A DNA stretch of 5,906 nucleotides from CADEED01 sp035995425 (GTDB lineage: Bacteria > Pseudomonadota > Gammaproteobacteria > Steroidobacterales > Steroidobacteraceae). The notes under the pieces were generated by a model. It made no database searches. It was not told the DNA's origin and saw only the letters and a program-made list of their open reading frames with translations. This document shows positions 1 to 5,882 of this stretch, piece by piece. The translations under genes were made by a program, and so were the position numbers. The stretch's first letter is position 1. Every line of letters starts with the position of its first letter. The stretch is taken from NCBI GenBank assembly GCA_035995425.1, contig DASYKM010000232.1:1-5906 (forward strand). Direction: 5' to 3'.

Positions 1-1
1 G

Positions 2-1732
2 TTTGACTCGCAAGTCCCAGCTGCCGAAACACCCGGCTCTATACGTGTCATTGCGCGCGCCGCGACCAACATCGCCGCGTTCATCGGCCGCGCGCTCAAG
101 GGTCCGGTCAACGAGCCGGTTCCGGTGCGCAGCTTCGCCGATTACACGCGCGTTTTCGGCGGCCTGTGGCAACCCTCCACGCTGAGTTACGCGGTCGAGC
201 AGTTCTTCGAGAACGGCGGACGCTGTGCCGTCATCGTGCGGGTGATCAACGGCGCCCGGCCGCCCACGCTGACCCTGCCGACCGCCACCGGCAAGCTCAT
301 CCTGCGCGGCGTGGGTGCTGGTTCGCGCGAATTCCTGCGTGCCTCGGTGGATTACGACGCCATCGAGGCTCGTGAACCGGATCGTTTCAACCTCGTCGTG
401 CAGCGTGTGCGCACGGCGGGCTCCGAACAGATCGAAGAACAGGAAATCCTGCGGCGTCTGTCGGTCACTCCCGGCGCGGATCGCTTCATCGCCGATGCAT
501 TGCTCGATTCGCGGCTGGTGCGCGTGCAGGGCAGCGTGCCGACCGAACGCCCCGTGCGCACGCCGGCGGCGGCTACCGGCGCGGTGATCGGCTACACGCC
601 GTCCAATCCCGACGGCGACGATGGCGGACCCATCACCGACTACGACGTCATCGGCTCGGCGCAGCGAGGCACGGGCATTTTCGCGTTGCAGGCCGCGCCC
701 GACATCAACCTGCTGTGCATTCCACCGCTGACGCGCGACCACGACGTCGGTCTGTCGACCTTGCTGGTCGCCGGCCGGTTCTGCCGCGAACGCCGCACCA
801 TGCTCATCGTCGATCCGCCGTCGTCGTGGGCATCGAGCGCCGCCGCGCTCGATGGCATGCGTCACTGGCCGTTCCGCAGCGAAGACGCGGCCATGTTTTT
901 CCCGCGCGTGGTCGCCTTCGATCGACTGCGCGGACGATTCGAATTGTTCGCGCCCTGCGGTGTAGCGGCGGGCATGATCGCCCGCTGTGATGAAAACTGG
1001 CCGGTGTGGGCCGCCGCCGAGGGCGACGACGCCATCCTGCGCCCGGGGCTGCGGCCCGCATGGAACGTGCAGAACGCCGATCGCGCGCGACTGGTGAACG
1101 CCGGAATCAACCTGTTGCAGTCGGTGCGCATCGCGCCGAAGTTCGCGGCCAGCCCGCGCACGCTGGCGAGCGGGTCCGCCGCGGTCAGCGACTGGCGGTA
1201 TCTGTCGCCGCGGCGGCTGGCGTTGTTCGTCACGAGCAGCATCGAACGCGGCACGCGCTGGATGCTGTTCGAGCGCAATGCCCAGCCCACCTGGCTCATG
1301 GCAAAGGCGCAGGTCGAGGCATTCCTCGATTCGCTGTATGCCGAAGGCGCGTTCAGCGGCCGCAGCGGCGAGCAGAGCTATTTCGTGGTGTGCGATGAAC
1401 GCATCAACACCGAGGAGACGATACGCGCCGGCAAGGTCAACCTGGCTTTCGGCTTCGCGGCCACCAAGCCCGGTGAATATCACGCCTTCGTCGTCACGCA
1501 TCAGCCGAGCGGTTCACGCGCGAAGGACATCAGCGTGAACCGATTTGCGAACTATTCACCGAGCGTGGACCTGGAAATCGAGTCGAGCATCCTGCGTGGC
1601 CTGGTACCGCTCGTGCCACCGGCACCGCTGGTCGCTGTCGCGCCTGCAGCCGTGGAGGACGACACGGTGCGCATGCCACGCGTCGAGGAAGAGACGGTGC
1701 GCATGCCTCGGCCCGAAAACGCGGACGCGTAG
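2..1732 (+). CDS. Contractile tail sheath protein (5' partial)
   Basis: Subunit of the contractile sheath that surrounds the tube of myovirus tails, tailocins and contractile injection systems. The frame is open from base 2 to the TAG at 1730-1732 (576 codons) with no start before the window edge, so the gene is cut. The GTG at 125 is internal, because the typical sheath N-terminal motif TNIAAFIGRALKGPVNEPV lies upstream of it (65-121). Perhaps only about 10 residues (the PGVY-type start) are missing. The C-terminal sheath domain is clear: SPRTLASG, DWRYLSPRRL (from 1190), an SIERGTRWMLFERN stretch, FVVCDERINT (from about 1382) and AFGFAATKPGEYHAFVV. The product ends in a Pro/Ala linker and two acidic 10-residue repeats, unusual for a sheath. 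The following genes are cellular, so this is probably the last gene of its cluster. Whether the system is a prophage, tailocin or eCIS cannot be decided here. Family assignment is firm. Confidence 0.93.
   Translation, partial: FDSQVPAAETPGSIRVIARAATNIAAFIGRALKGPVNEPVPVRSFADYTRVFGGLWQPSTLSYAVEQFFENGGRCAVIVRVINGARPPTLTLPTATGKLILRGVGAGSREFLRASVDYDAIEAREPDRFNLVVQRVRTAGSEQIEEQEILRRLSVTPGADRFIADALLDSRLVRVQGSVPTERPVRTPAAATGAVIGYTPSNPDGDDGGPITDYDVIGSAQRGTGIFALQAAPDINLLCIPPLTRDHDVGLSTLLVAGRFCRERRTMLIVDPPSSWASSAAALDGMRHWPFRSEDAAMFFPRVVAFDRLRGRFELFAPCGVAAGMIARCDENWPVWAAAEGDDAILRPGLRPAWNVQNADRARLVNAGINLLQSVRIAPKFAASPRTLASGSAAVSDWRYLSPRRLALFVTSSIERGTRWMLFERNAQPTWLMAKAQVEAFLDSLYAEGAFSGRSGEQSYFVVCDERINTEETIRAGKVNLAFGFAATKPGEYHAFVVTHQPSGSRAKDISVNRFANYSPSVDLEIESSILRGLVPLVPPAPLVAVAPAAVEDDTVRMPRVEEETVRMPRPENADA
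1652..1711 (+). repeat. Tandem 30-bp coding repeat at the sheath C-terminus
   Basis: Two adjacent in-frame 30-bp units encode VEDDTVRMPR (1652-1681) and VEEETVRMPR (1682-1711). The core acggtgcgcatgcc is identical in both units (1664-1677 and 1694-1707). The other codons vary only synonymously or by Asp/Glu exchange, so the repeated peptide appears to be preserved. It follows a low-complexity Pro/Ala/Val linker and lies six codons before the stop. Acidic residues before a Thr resemble the phospho-threonine peptides bound by FHA domains; that reading is speculative. Confidence 0.85.
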
Positions 1733-1739
1733 ACCTGCC

Positions 1740-1756
1740 GCGAGCCCCGGGCTCGC
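1740..1756 (+). terminator. GC-rich hairpin after the sheath gene (possible terminator)
   Basis: A perfect inverted repeat, gcgagccc-c-gggctcgc, begins seven bases after the sheath stop codon. In RNA it would fold as a 6-bp GC stem with a 5-base loop. No T-run follows (the next bases are cgggcggcaa), so it is not a canonical intrinsic terminator. It could be a weak terminator or an mRNA 3'-end stabiliser. Its position between a phage-tail-type gene and an unrelated operon fits a transcription boundary. Confidence 0.4.
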
Positions 1757-1818
1757 CGGGCGGCAACTCAGCAAGAAGCGGAATGATCCGCCGCGGTCGC
1801 GCCGCTAAGGTTGCGGCC

Positions 1819-2322
1819 ATGAACACACACATCCATTTCGACATCGGGTCCAGCACGCTCGGACGCGTGCTGGTGGCCAGCAACGACCGGGGTGTCTGCG
1901 CCATTTTCATGGCCGACACCGACAATGAGCTGATCGCGCAGCTGCGCGAACGTTTCCCGGAGGCCGAACTCACGCCGGACACGCGACGGCTGGCGCGGGC
2001 GCTGCCTCGCGTGATCGAGTTCATCGAATCGCCGACCGGCGAGCTCGACTTCCCCCTCGATCCCACCGGCACGGAATTCCAGCGCCGCGTCTGGCAGGCG
2101 CTACGGCGCATTCCGGCAGGCGCGACCGCGAGCTACGCGGACATCGCGCGCCGCATCGATGCGCCGAAATCATTTCGCGCGGTCGCGCAGGCCTGCGGCG
2201 CGAATCCGATTGCGCTCGCGATTCCCTGCCATCGCGTGGTGCGCAATGACGGCGCAATCTCGGGGTATCGCTGGGGCGTGACCCGCAAGCGCGCACTGCT
2301 CGACCGCGAAGCGGCGCGATGA
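1819..2322 (+). CDS. Methylated-DNA-[protein]-cysteine S-methyltransferase (Ada C-terminal type)
   Basis: Suicide repair protein that transfers the alkyl group from O6-alkylguanine (and O4-alkylthymine) in DNA to its own Cys. The 167-aa product has an N-terminal RNase-H-like part (residues 1-80) and then the catalytic domain: GTEFQRRVWQALRRIP (84-99), SYADIA (105-110), likely Arg finger R120 in RAVAQA, N129, the active site PCHRV with C137, and SGYRWGVTRK (148-157). Wording such as GVCAIF, VAQACGAN and SGYRWGV matches the C-terminal half of E. coli Ada more closely than Ogt, as I recall those sequences, but the zinc and AraC domains of Ada are absent. I chose ATG 1819 because taagg sits 8 bases upstream and the Ada-like similarity begins just after it; an in-frame ATG at 1783 would add 12 Arg-rich residues. 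The stop overlaps the next start (ATGA), indicating translational coupling with the oxygenase. Confidence 0.93.
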   Translation: MNTHIHFDIGSSTLGRVLVASNDRGVCAIFMADTDNELIAQLRERFPEAELTPDTRRLARALPRVIEFIESPTGELDFPLDPTGTEFQRRVWQALRRIPAGATASYADIARRIDAPKSFRAVAQACGANPIALAIPCHRVVRNDGAISGYRWGVTRKRALLDREAAR

Positions 2323-3056
2323 ACGCAGTCATCGCGGGTTTCAGGCCCGCCGGCCCGGCGGTGCAGCGCGTCGCCGAGCTCGGGCCGGCGCTGGACGATC
2401 AGCTCGATGCGCAGGGCAGCGCGGTCATAGATCGATTGCTGACGCCGCATGAGTGCCGCGCGTTGGCTGCGCTCTATCCCGAGGACCGGCTGTTCCGCAG
2501 CCGCGTGGTGATGGCGCGCCACGGATTTGGCAGAGGCGAGTATCGATACTTCGCTTATCCATTGCCGGCGGACATCGCCGCGCTGCGCGCCGCGCTCTAT
2601 GCGCGCCTGGCGCCGATTGCCAACGCGTGGAATGAGCGGCTCGGTCTCGAGCTTCGCTATCCGGCCGGTCACGCGGAATACCTCGCGCGCTGCCATGCCG
2701 CGTCACAAACGCGCCCCACGCCGCTGTTGTTGAAATATGGAGAGGGCGATTACAACTGCCTCCACCAGGATCTCTATGGCGAACACGTTTTTCCGCTGCA
2801 GGTGGCGGTCCTGCTCTCGCAACCGGGGCGGGATTTCTCCGGCGGTGAATTCGTGATCACCGAGCAGCGGCCGCGCATGCAGACACGCGCGGAGGTCCTG
2901 GGCCTGCAACAGGGGGACGCCGCAATCTTCGCAGTGAGCCATCGTCCGGTGCGCGGCGTGCGCGGGAACTATCGCGTGAACCTGCGGCATGGCGTCAGCC
3001 GGCTGCGCGGTGGCGAGCGCCACACGCTCGGGATCATTTTTCACGACGCCGCGTGA
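2319..3056 (+). CDS. 2-oxoglutarate/Fe(II)-dependent oxygenase (predicted damaged-DNA oxygenase, COG3826/PF09859 type)
   Basis: Predicted non-haem iron dioxygenase that couples 2-oxoglutarate decarboxylation to substrate oxidation. The 245-aa protein carries a double-stranded beta-helix core in its second half. HQD (H149, D151) in LHQDLYGEHVFPLQ gives the HxD iron ligands, H224 in VNLRHGVSRL is the distal ligand, and R234, ten residues later in GERHTLGIIFHDA, suits 2-oxoglutarate binding. Other landmarks are FSGGEFVITEQRPR (173-186) and QQGDAAIFAV (197-206). From memory this matches the COG3826/PF09859 family, which is predicted to demethylate damaged bases oxidatively; the substrate is unproven. 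The gene starts inside the stop of the methyltransferase gene (4-bp overlap), a pairing that parallels ada-alkB in E. coli and supports a repair role. The last 23 bp overlap the converging gene on the other strand. Iron-oxygenase identity is firm; DNA as substrate is inference. Confidence 0.9.
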   Translation: MNAVIAGFRPAGPAVQRVAELGPALDDQLDAQGSAVIDRLLTPHECRALAALYPEDRLFRSRVVMARHGFGRGEYRYFAYPLPADIAALRAALYARLAPIANAWNERLGLELRYPAGHAEYLARCHAASQTRPTPLLLKYGEGDYNCLHQDLYGEHVFPLQVAVLLSQPGRDFSGGEFVITEQRPRMQTRAEVLGLQQGDAAIFAVSHRPVRGVRGNYRVNLRHGVSRLRGGERHTLGIIFHDAA

Positions 3057-3309
3057 GTTTCCAGCGGGCATACGCGGCCGGCATGCACACCGCGCAGGGC
3101 CGGTAGCCGGCGGCGATCGCGGTGGACTCATCGCGGAAGAACACCCGGTTCTTCACGTAGCCGCCACGCTCGATCGCCTGCAACGCGGCCCGACAGTCGA
3201 GGCGGCCATAGATCCTGGTGCGGCGGTGACCGCCGATCTTGCCGGGAGTTGAGCTCTGATGGGGACGACCATCGCTCCCGACGAGCGTCCAGGAACGCGC
3301 GGGCTTCAT
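3034..3309 (-). CDS. Small Ada metal-binding-domain-like protein lacking the methyl-acceptor Cys
   Basis: A 91-aa protein that resembles only the N-terminal zinc domain of Ada. IYGRLDC (33-39) aligns with the FCRPSC region of E. coli Ada, and ESTAIAAGYRPCAVCMP (61-77) aligns with its EALAAGFRPCKRCQP. Three likely zinc ligands remain: C39, C72 and C75. The fourth position, Cys38 in Ada (the residue that accepts a methyl from DNA phosphotriesters), is Gly35 here. Methyl transfer as in Ada is therefore unlikely; DNA binding or sensing is possible but unproven. I believe small stand-alone proteins of this type occur in other proteobacteria. Start ATG 3309 lies 10 bp after the desaturase stop, so the two are probably co-transcribed; a G-rich stretch just upstream is a poor ribosome site. 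The 3' end overlaps the oxygenase gene tail to tail. Confidence 0.75.
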   Translation of the reverse strand: MKPARSWTLVGSDGRPHQSSTPGKIGGHRRTRIYGRLDCRAALQAIERGGYVKNRVFFRDESTAIAAGYRPCAVCMPAAYARWKLTRRREK

Positions 3310-3319
3310 CCGCCCCGGT

Positions 3320-4315
3320 TCATCGACCTGGAAAACCCACCATTCGGCCCAGGTTTTCGTCCCAGAGCTTCATCCGTGCACACGCCAGGCTGTCGCGCAG
3401 CCCAAGGCGGACGCGGGCACGCAGCGACGGCGTGGCCTCGTAGGCGGCTCGCAGGTGGTAGTTAGGGATGCGCGGCGCCAGGTGATGGATGTGGTGGTAA
3501 CCGATGTTGCAGGTGATCCAGCGCAGGACCGGCGGCAGATCGTAGAACGAGCTGCCGTCGACCGCGGCGAGGTACGGGTTCCAGTCGGGGCGGCGCACCC
3601 AGTAACTCGGTTCGAAGCTGTGCTGCACGTAGAACAGCCACACGCCGAACGCGCCGGCGATGGCGACGACGGGAATGTGCACCAGCAAGAGCGTGCGCCA
3701 GTCGAGCAGCAGGTAGAAAAGGCCGCCGACAGCGAGCAGTGCGAGATTGTTGAGGGCGACGCTGCGCCATTCTTTCTTCCAGCTCCACGGCATGCCGAGC
3801 GGCAGGCGGTGCTTGGCGACGAACTGGTACATGGGCCCGATGCCGAGCATCACGGGCATGCTGCGATAGAACCGGTAACAGAAGCGCATCCAGCGCGAAG
3901 AGGCGCGGTATTCATCCACGGTCAGCGTGCGGATGTCGCCGAGCTCGCGCTGGTCGAGGTTGCCCGAGGTGGCGTGATGCACGCCATGGGTTTTTTTCCA
4001 GTATGCGAACGGAAACAGCGTGAGCAGACCCAGGGCCGCGCCTAACCACCGGTTGGCGCGCGCGTTGGCGAAGAACGAGCCGTGGCTGCAGTCGTGTTGC
4101 AGGATGAACAGGCGGACATACAACGCCGCCGTCGGCAGCGCCAACAGCAGCGTCCACCAGTAGCTCCACCCGGCGTGCCGGCTCCAGGCCATGGTCACCC
4201 AGAGAGCCAGGAAAGTCGGCAGTGTGTTTGCGAGCTGCCAGAGCGCGCGGGGCAGGGAGGATTTTGCGTAACGGGCGAGCGAGGCGCGTTGCGCAGGGGA
4301 GGGGCCGGACATCAT
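3320..4315 (-). CDS. Membrane fatty acid desaturase (acyl-lipid, delta-12/omega-6-like)
   Basis: Integral membrane di-iron enzyme that inserts a cis double bond into fatty acyl chains using O2 and an electron donor. The 331-aa product has the three His clusters of the family: HDCSH (74-78), HGVHH (110-114) and HHIHH (274-278, giving HxxHH), plus H232. Hydrophobic segments lie near 30-42, 52-72, 90-105, 188-204 and 208-230. SGNLDQRELGDIRTLTVDEY (117-136) resembles bacterial omega-6/delta-12 desaturases; exact regiospecificity cannot be read from sequence. Start ATG 4315 (or the adjacent ATG 4312) gives a normal family length. The frame stays open far upstream, but that stretch is the other-frame shadow of the DUF4442 gene. 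The gene lies 68 bp after that gene and 10 bp before the Ada-N-like gene on the same strand, so one transcript is plausible. Confidence 0.92.
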   Translation of the reverse strand: MMSGPSPAQRASLARYAKSSLPRALWQLANTLPTFLALWVTMAWSRHAGWSYWWTLLLALPTAALYVRLFILQHDCSHGSFFANARANRWLGAALGLLTLFPFAYWKKTHGVHHATSGNLDQRELGDIRTLTVDEYRASSRWMRFCYRFYRSMPVMLGIGPMYQFVAKHRLPLGMPWSWKKEWRSVALNNLALLAVGGLFYLLLDWRTLLLVHIPVVAIAGAFGVWLFYVQHSFEPSYWVRRPDWNPYLAAVDGSSFYDLPPVLRWITCNIGYHHIHHLAPRIPNYHLRAAYEATPSLRARVRLGLRDSLACARMKLWDENLGRMVGFPGR

Positions 4316-4383
4316 GGCCGAGTCTGCGCCTTTCGCATCGCCAAGTCTGTTCGCTCGCGTACCAAGCTGGGGCGGGCGGGGCT

Positions 4384-4866
4384 TCAATCGGCCCGTTTCG
4401 GCGAGACGTACATGCTTATGACCGCGCGCACGACTTCCTTGCCGGCGGTGTCGGTGACCGTGACCGGCACGCCGATGTTCTCGGGGCCCGTCCATTCCGT
4501 CTTGTCGAGCCGGGCGGTGGCCGTCACATCGGTCTCGGCTTTCGCGAGGTACTCGATGGTCATGCCGCGTGGGATCCAGCGCATGCCGACGGGAATGGTG
4601 ACTTCGGTGCACATGCCGGCCGCGAGCTCGCACAGATTTCCCATGGCGAGTGCGTGCACGGTGCCGATGTGATTTTCGACGGCGCGGCGCTTTTTCATCG
4701 AGACGCGGCAAAATTTCGGCTGCAGGTCGAGGAACCTCGGACGGATGGTGCCGAAGTAGGGCGCGCGCTTCGACACCGTGCGCGCAAACAACCAGCGTCC
4801 GAATGTGGAACTCCGCGCACGCGCCCACGCTCGAAGCGTGGGTCCTGCGATGGTCGTGTCGGTCAT
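4384..4866 (-). CDS. DUF4442 hotdog-fold protein (possible acyl-CoA thioesterase)
   Basis: A 160-aa protein of the DUF4442/PaaI-like hotdog superfamily, whose characterised relatives hydrolyse or bind acyl thioesters. Visible signs are APYFGTIRPRFLDLQP (35-50), the helix motif NHIGTVHALAMGNLCELA (65-82), which fits the conserved N-x-x-G-x-x-HA segment, and a terminal beta-rich region containing MTIEYLAKAETDVTATA. There is no signal peptide, so it is probably cytosolic. ATG 4866 was chosen because the family similarity begins soon after it; ATG 4881 would add five residues, and neither has a strong ribosome site. It is the first gene of the minus-strand run, and its place before a desaturase suits acyl metabolism. 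The true substrate is unknown. Confidence 0.82.
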   Translation of the reverse strand: MTDTTIAGPTLRAWARARSSTFGRWLFARTVSKRAPYFGTIRPRFLDLQPKFCRVSMKKRRAVENHIGTVHALAMGNLCELAAGMCTEVTIPVGMRWIPRGMTIEYLAKAETDVTATARLDKTEWTGPENIGVPVTVTDTAGKEVVRAVISMYVSPKRAD

Positions 4867-4907
4867 GGTCAGCCAGTCCATCTGCGGACGGGTCGAATGT
4901 ACGTCGG

Positions 4908-4936
4908 TTGCTACTCGGGCCATCGCGTGATCGAAT
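4908..4936 (+). promoter_or_regulatory. Candidate sigma70-type promoter for the ATL-hydrolase operon
   Basis: Within the 113-bp divergent gap between the DUF4442 gene and the ATL gene, TTGCTA (4908-4913) and TCGAAT (4931-4936) are spaced by 17 bp. Each matches the sigma70 consensus at four of six positions. Position and orientation suit transcription of the ATL gene from about 4943. Such weak matches are common by chance, and I found no equally good candidate for the opposite direction. Confidence 0.3.
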
Positions 4937-4979
4937 CCCAACGCTGCGGGGCAACGACTGTAATCGCAGCAACATCGAT

Positions 4980-5339
4980 ATGAAAGAGACTCTGACAACC
5001 GCCACCGCCGATATCCGCGCCGCTGCAATTCGCAAGGTCGTGTGCGCCATCAAGCGCGGCACCTTCGCGAGTTATGGCGAAGTGGCGCGGCGTGCAGGAT
5101 TGCCGGGCCGCGCGCGTCTGGTGGGTCAGGTACTGCGAGATTCGGAGAATGCTCGATTGCCCTGGCATCGGGTCACCGGCGCGGGCGGCCGCATCGCCTT
5201 TCCCGCCGGCTCGGGCAATGCACGCGAACAGTTGAGCCGTCTGGCTCGCGAAGGCGTCAAGACCCGCGGCAATCGTGCGCTGGTGAAGCGCACACCCGCG
5301 GCCGCGCGCAGTCTCGACGCGCTCTTATGGAAGATGTGA
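4980..5339 (+). CDS. Alkyltransferase-like protein (ATL; Cys replaced by Trp)
   Basis: Non-enzymatic relative of O6-alkylguanine alkyltransferases. Characterised ATLs bind O6-alkylguanine, flip the base and hand the lesion to nucleotide excision repair. The 119-aa product has SYGEVARRAGLPGRARLVG (31-49), with probable Arg finger R46, and PWHRV (61-65), where W62 stands in place of the reactive Cys of PCHRV. It continues with GGRIAFPAGSGNAREQLSRL (69-88) and EGVKTRG (91-97). A basic tail of about 20 residues ends in LDALLWKM. Length is normal for the family, with no N-terminal domain. The only reasonable start is ATG 4980; it has no strong ribosome site. The stop lies 10 bp before the hydrolase start, so the two genes form an operon. 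Together with the Cys-containing paralogue at 1819-2322, the locus holds both the catalytic and the damage-sensing versions of the fold. Confidence 0.92.
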   Translation: MKETLTTATADIRAAAIRKVVCAIKRGTFASYGEVARRAGLPGRARLVGQVLRDSENARLPWHRVTGAGGRIAFPAGSGNAREQLSRLAREGVKTRGNRALVKRTPAAARSLDALLWKM

Positions 5340-5349
5340 GGAAGCATCG

Positions 5350-5868
5350 GTGGACCGTTACGTAGTTTTTTCGCACGGTAAGGATGCCGGGCCCTGGGGC
5401 GTCAAGATCACCGCGCTCGCCGGCAACGCGCGCAGCGAGGGCTATGAGGTCGAGTCCGTCGACTATCGCGGCATCGACGATCCGCGCGAAAGAGTCAACA
5501 AACTGGTGGAATTCTGCAAGGAGCTCAAGGGCGACCTGGTGCTGTGCGGCTCGAGCCTCGGCGGCTATGTGTCGGTGGCCGCGGCCTCGCTGCTGCATGC
5601 GCGTGGCGTGTTTCTCATGGCGCCCGCGCTGACCATGCCGGGCTTGCCGCCACTGCGCGAAAAACTGCTCGATTGCCCCACCACCATCGTGCACGGCTGG
5701 AAAGACGAGGTCGTGCCCGTGGAGCAGAGCATGGAATTCGCGCGCCGCCATGGCTGCGCGTTGCACATCCTCAACAGCGACCATCGGCTGCAGGACGAAG
5801 TGCGTTTCCTCAAATACCTGTTCGAGTACTTCCTGATCTCGCTCGATCTGCCAGTGGACGTTTCTTGA
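5350..5868 (+). CDS. Small alpha/beta hydrolase (serine esterase-like)
   Basis: A 172-aa single-domain alpha/beta hydrolase, shorter than most and without a lid domain. The N-terminal strand leads to SHGKDAGPWG (8-17), the likely oxyanion-hole loop. The nucleophile elbow is GSSLGG (67-72) with S69, followed by IVHGWKDEVVP (113-123) with D119 and NSDHRLQDE (142-150) with H145, completing a Ser-Asp-His triad. There is no signal peptide, so it is probably cytosolic. The start is GTG 5350: an AGGA at 5339-5342, overlapping the ATL stop codon, sits 7 bases upstream, which decides the start and indicates coupling with the ATL gene. It resembles small YqiA/YcfP-like esterases; the substrate cannot be predicted, and any link to repair rests only on the operon. 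Confidence 0.88.
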   Translation: MDRYVVFSHGKDAGPWGVKITALAGNARSEGYEVESVDYRGIDDPRERVNKLVEFCKELKGDLVLCGSSLGGYVSVAAASLLHARGVFLMAPALTMPGLPPLREKLLDCPTTIVHGWKDEVVPVEQSMEFARRHGCALHILNSDHRLQDEVRFLKYLFEYFLISLDLPVDVS

Positions 5869-5882
5869 GTGGTGCCGGGGAA

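Noticed and set aside
125..1732. GTG 125 as the true start of the sheath gene
   Set aside because: Clear sheath-family sequence continues in frame upstream to base 2, so the gene is truncated by the window edge.
1776..1782. aagcgga, close to the AAGCGCA core of the E. coli Ada box
   Set aside because: It has one mismatch in a 7-base core, no AAT-type upstream half, and no full Ada regulator in the window; a chance match is likely.
1530..2111. Minus-strand 193-codon open frame across the sheath end and methyltransferase gene
   Set aside because: It is Arg/Ser/Pro-rich, shows no recognisable motif and is antisense to two well-supported genes; this is a high-GC shadow.
3455..4045. Plus-strand 196-codon open frame opposite the desaturase
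   Set aside because: It is a shadow of the desaturase gene, with composition dictated by the opposite frame and no domain signs.
4369..4381. G-tracts ggggcgggcgggg between the DUF4442 and desaturase genes as a G-quadruplex
   Set aside because: Only three G-runs are present, and the transcripts here read the C-rich strand.
4222..4983. Plus-strand 253-codon open frame opposite the DUF4442 gene
   Set aside because: It is Arg/Gly/His-rich without any family motif, and it covers the DUF4442 gene and the divergent promoter region.
4316..5062. Desaturase frame staying open for 249 codons upstream of its ATG, which could suggest a 580-aa fusion protein
   Set aside because: The extension is Arg/His-rich low-quality sequence in another frame of the DUF4442 gene on the same strand. 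The desaturase domain starts normally at 4315.
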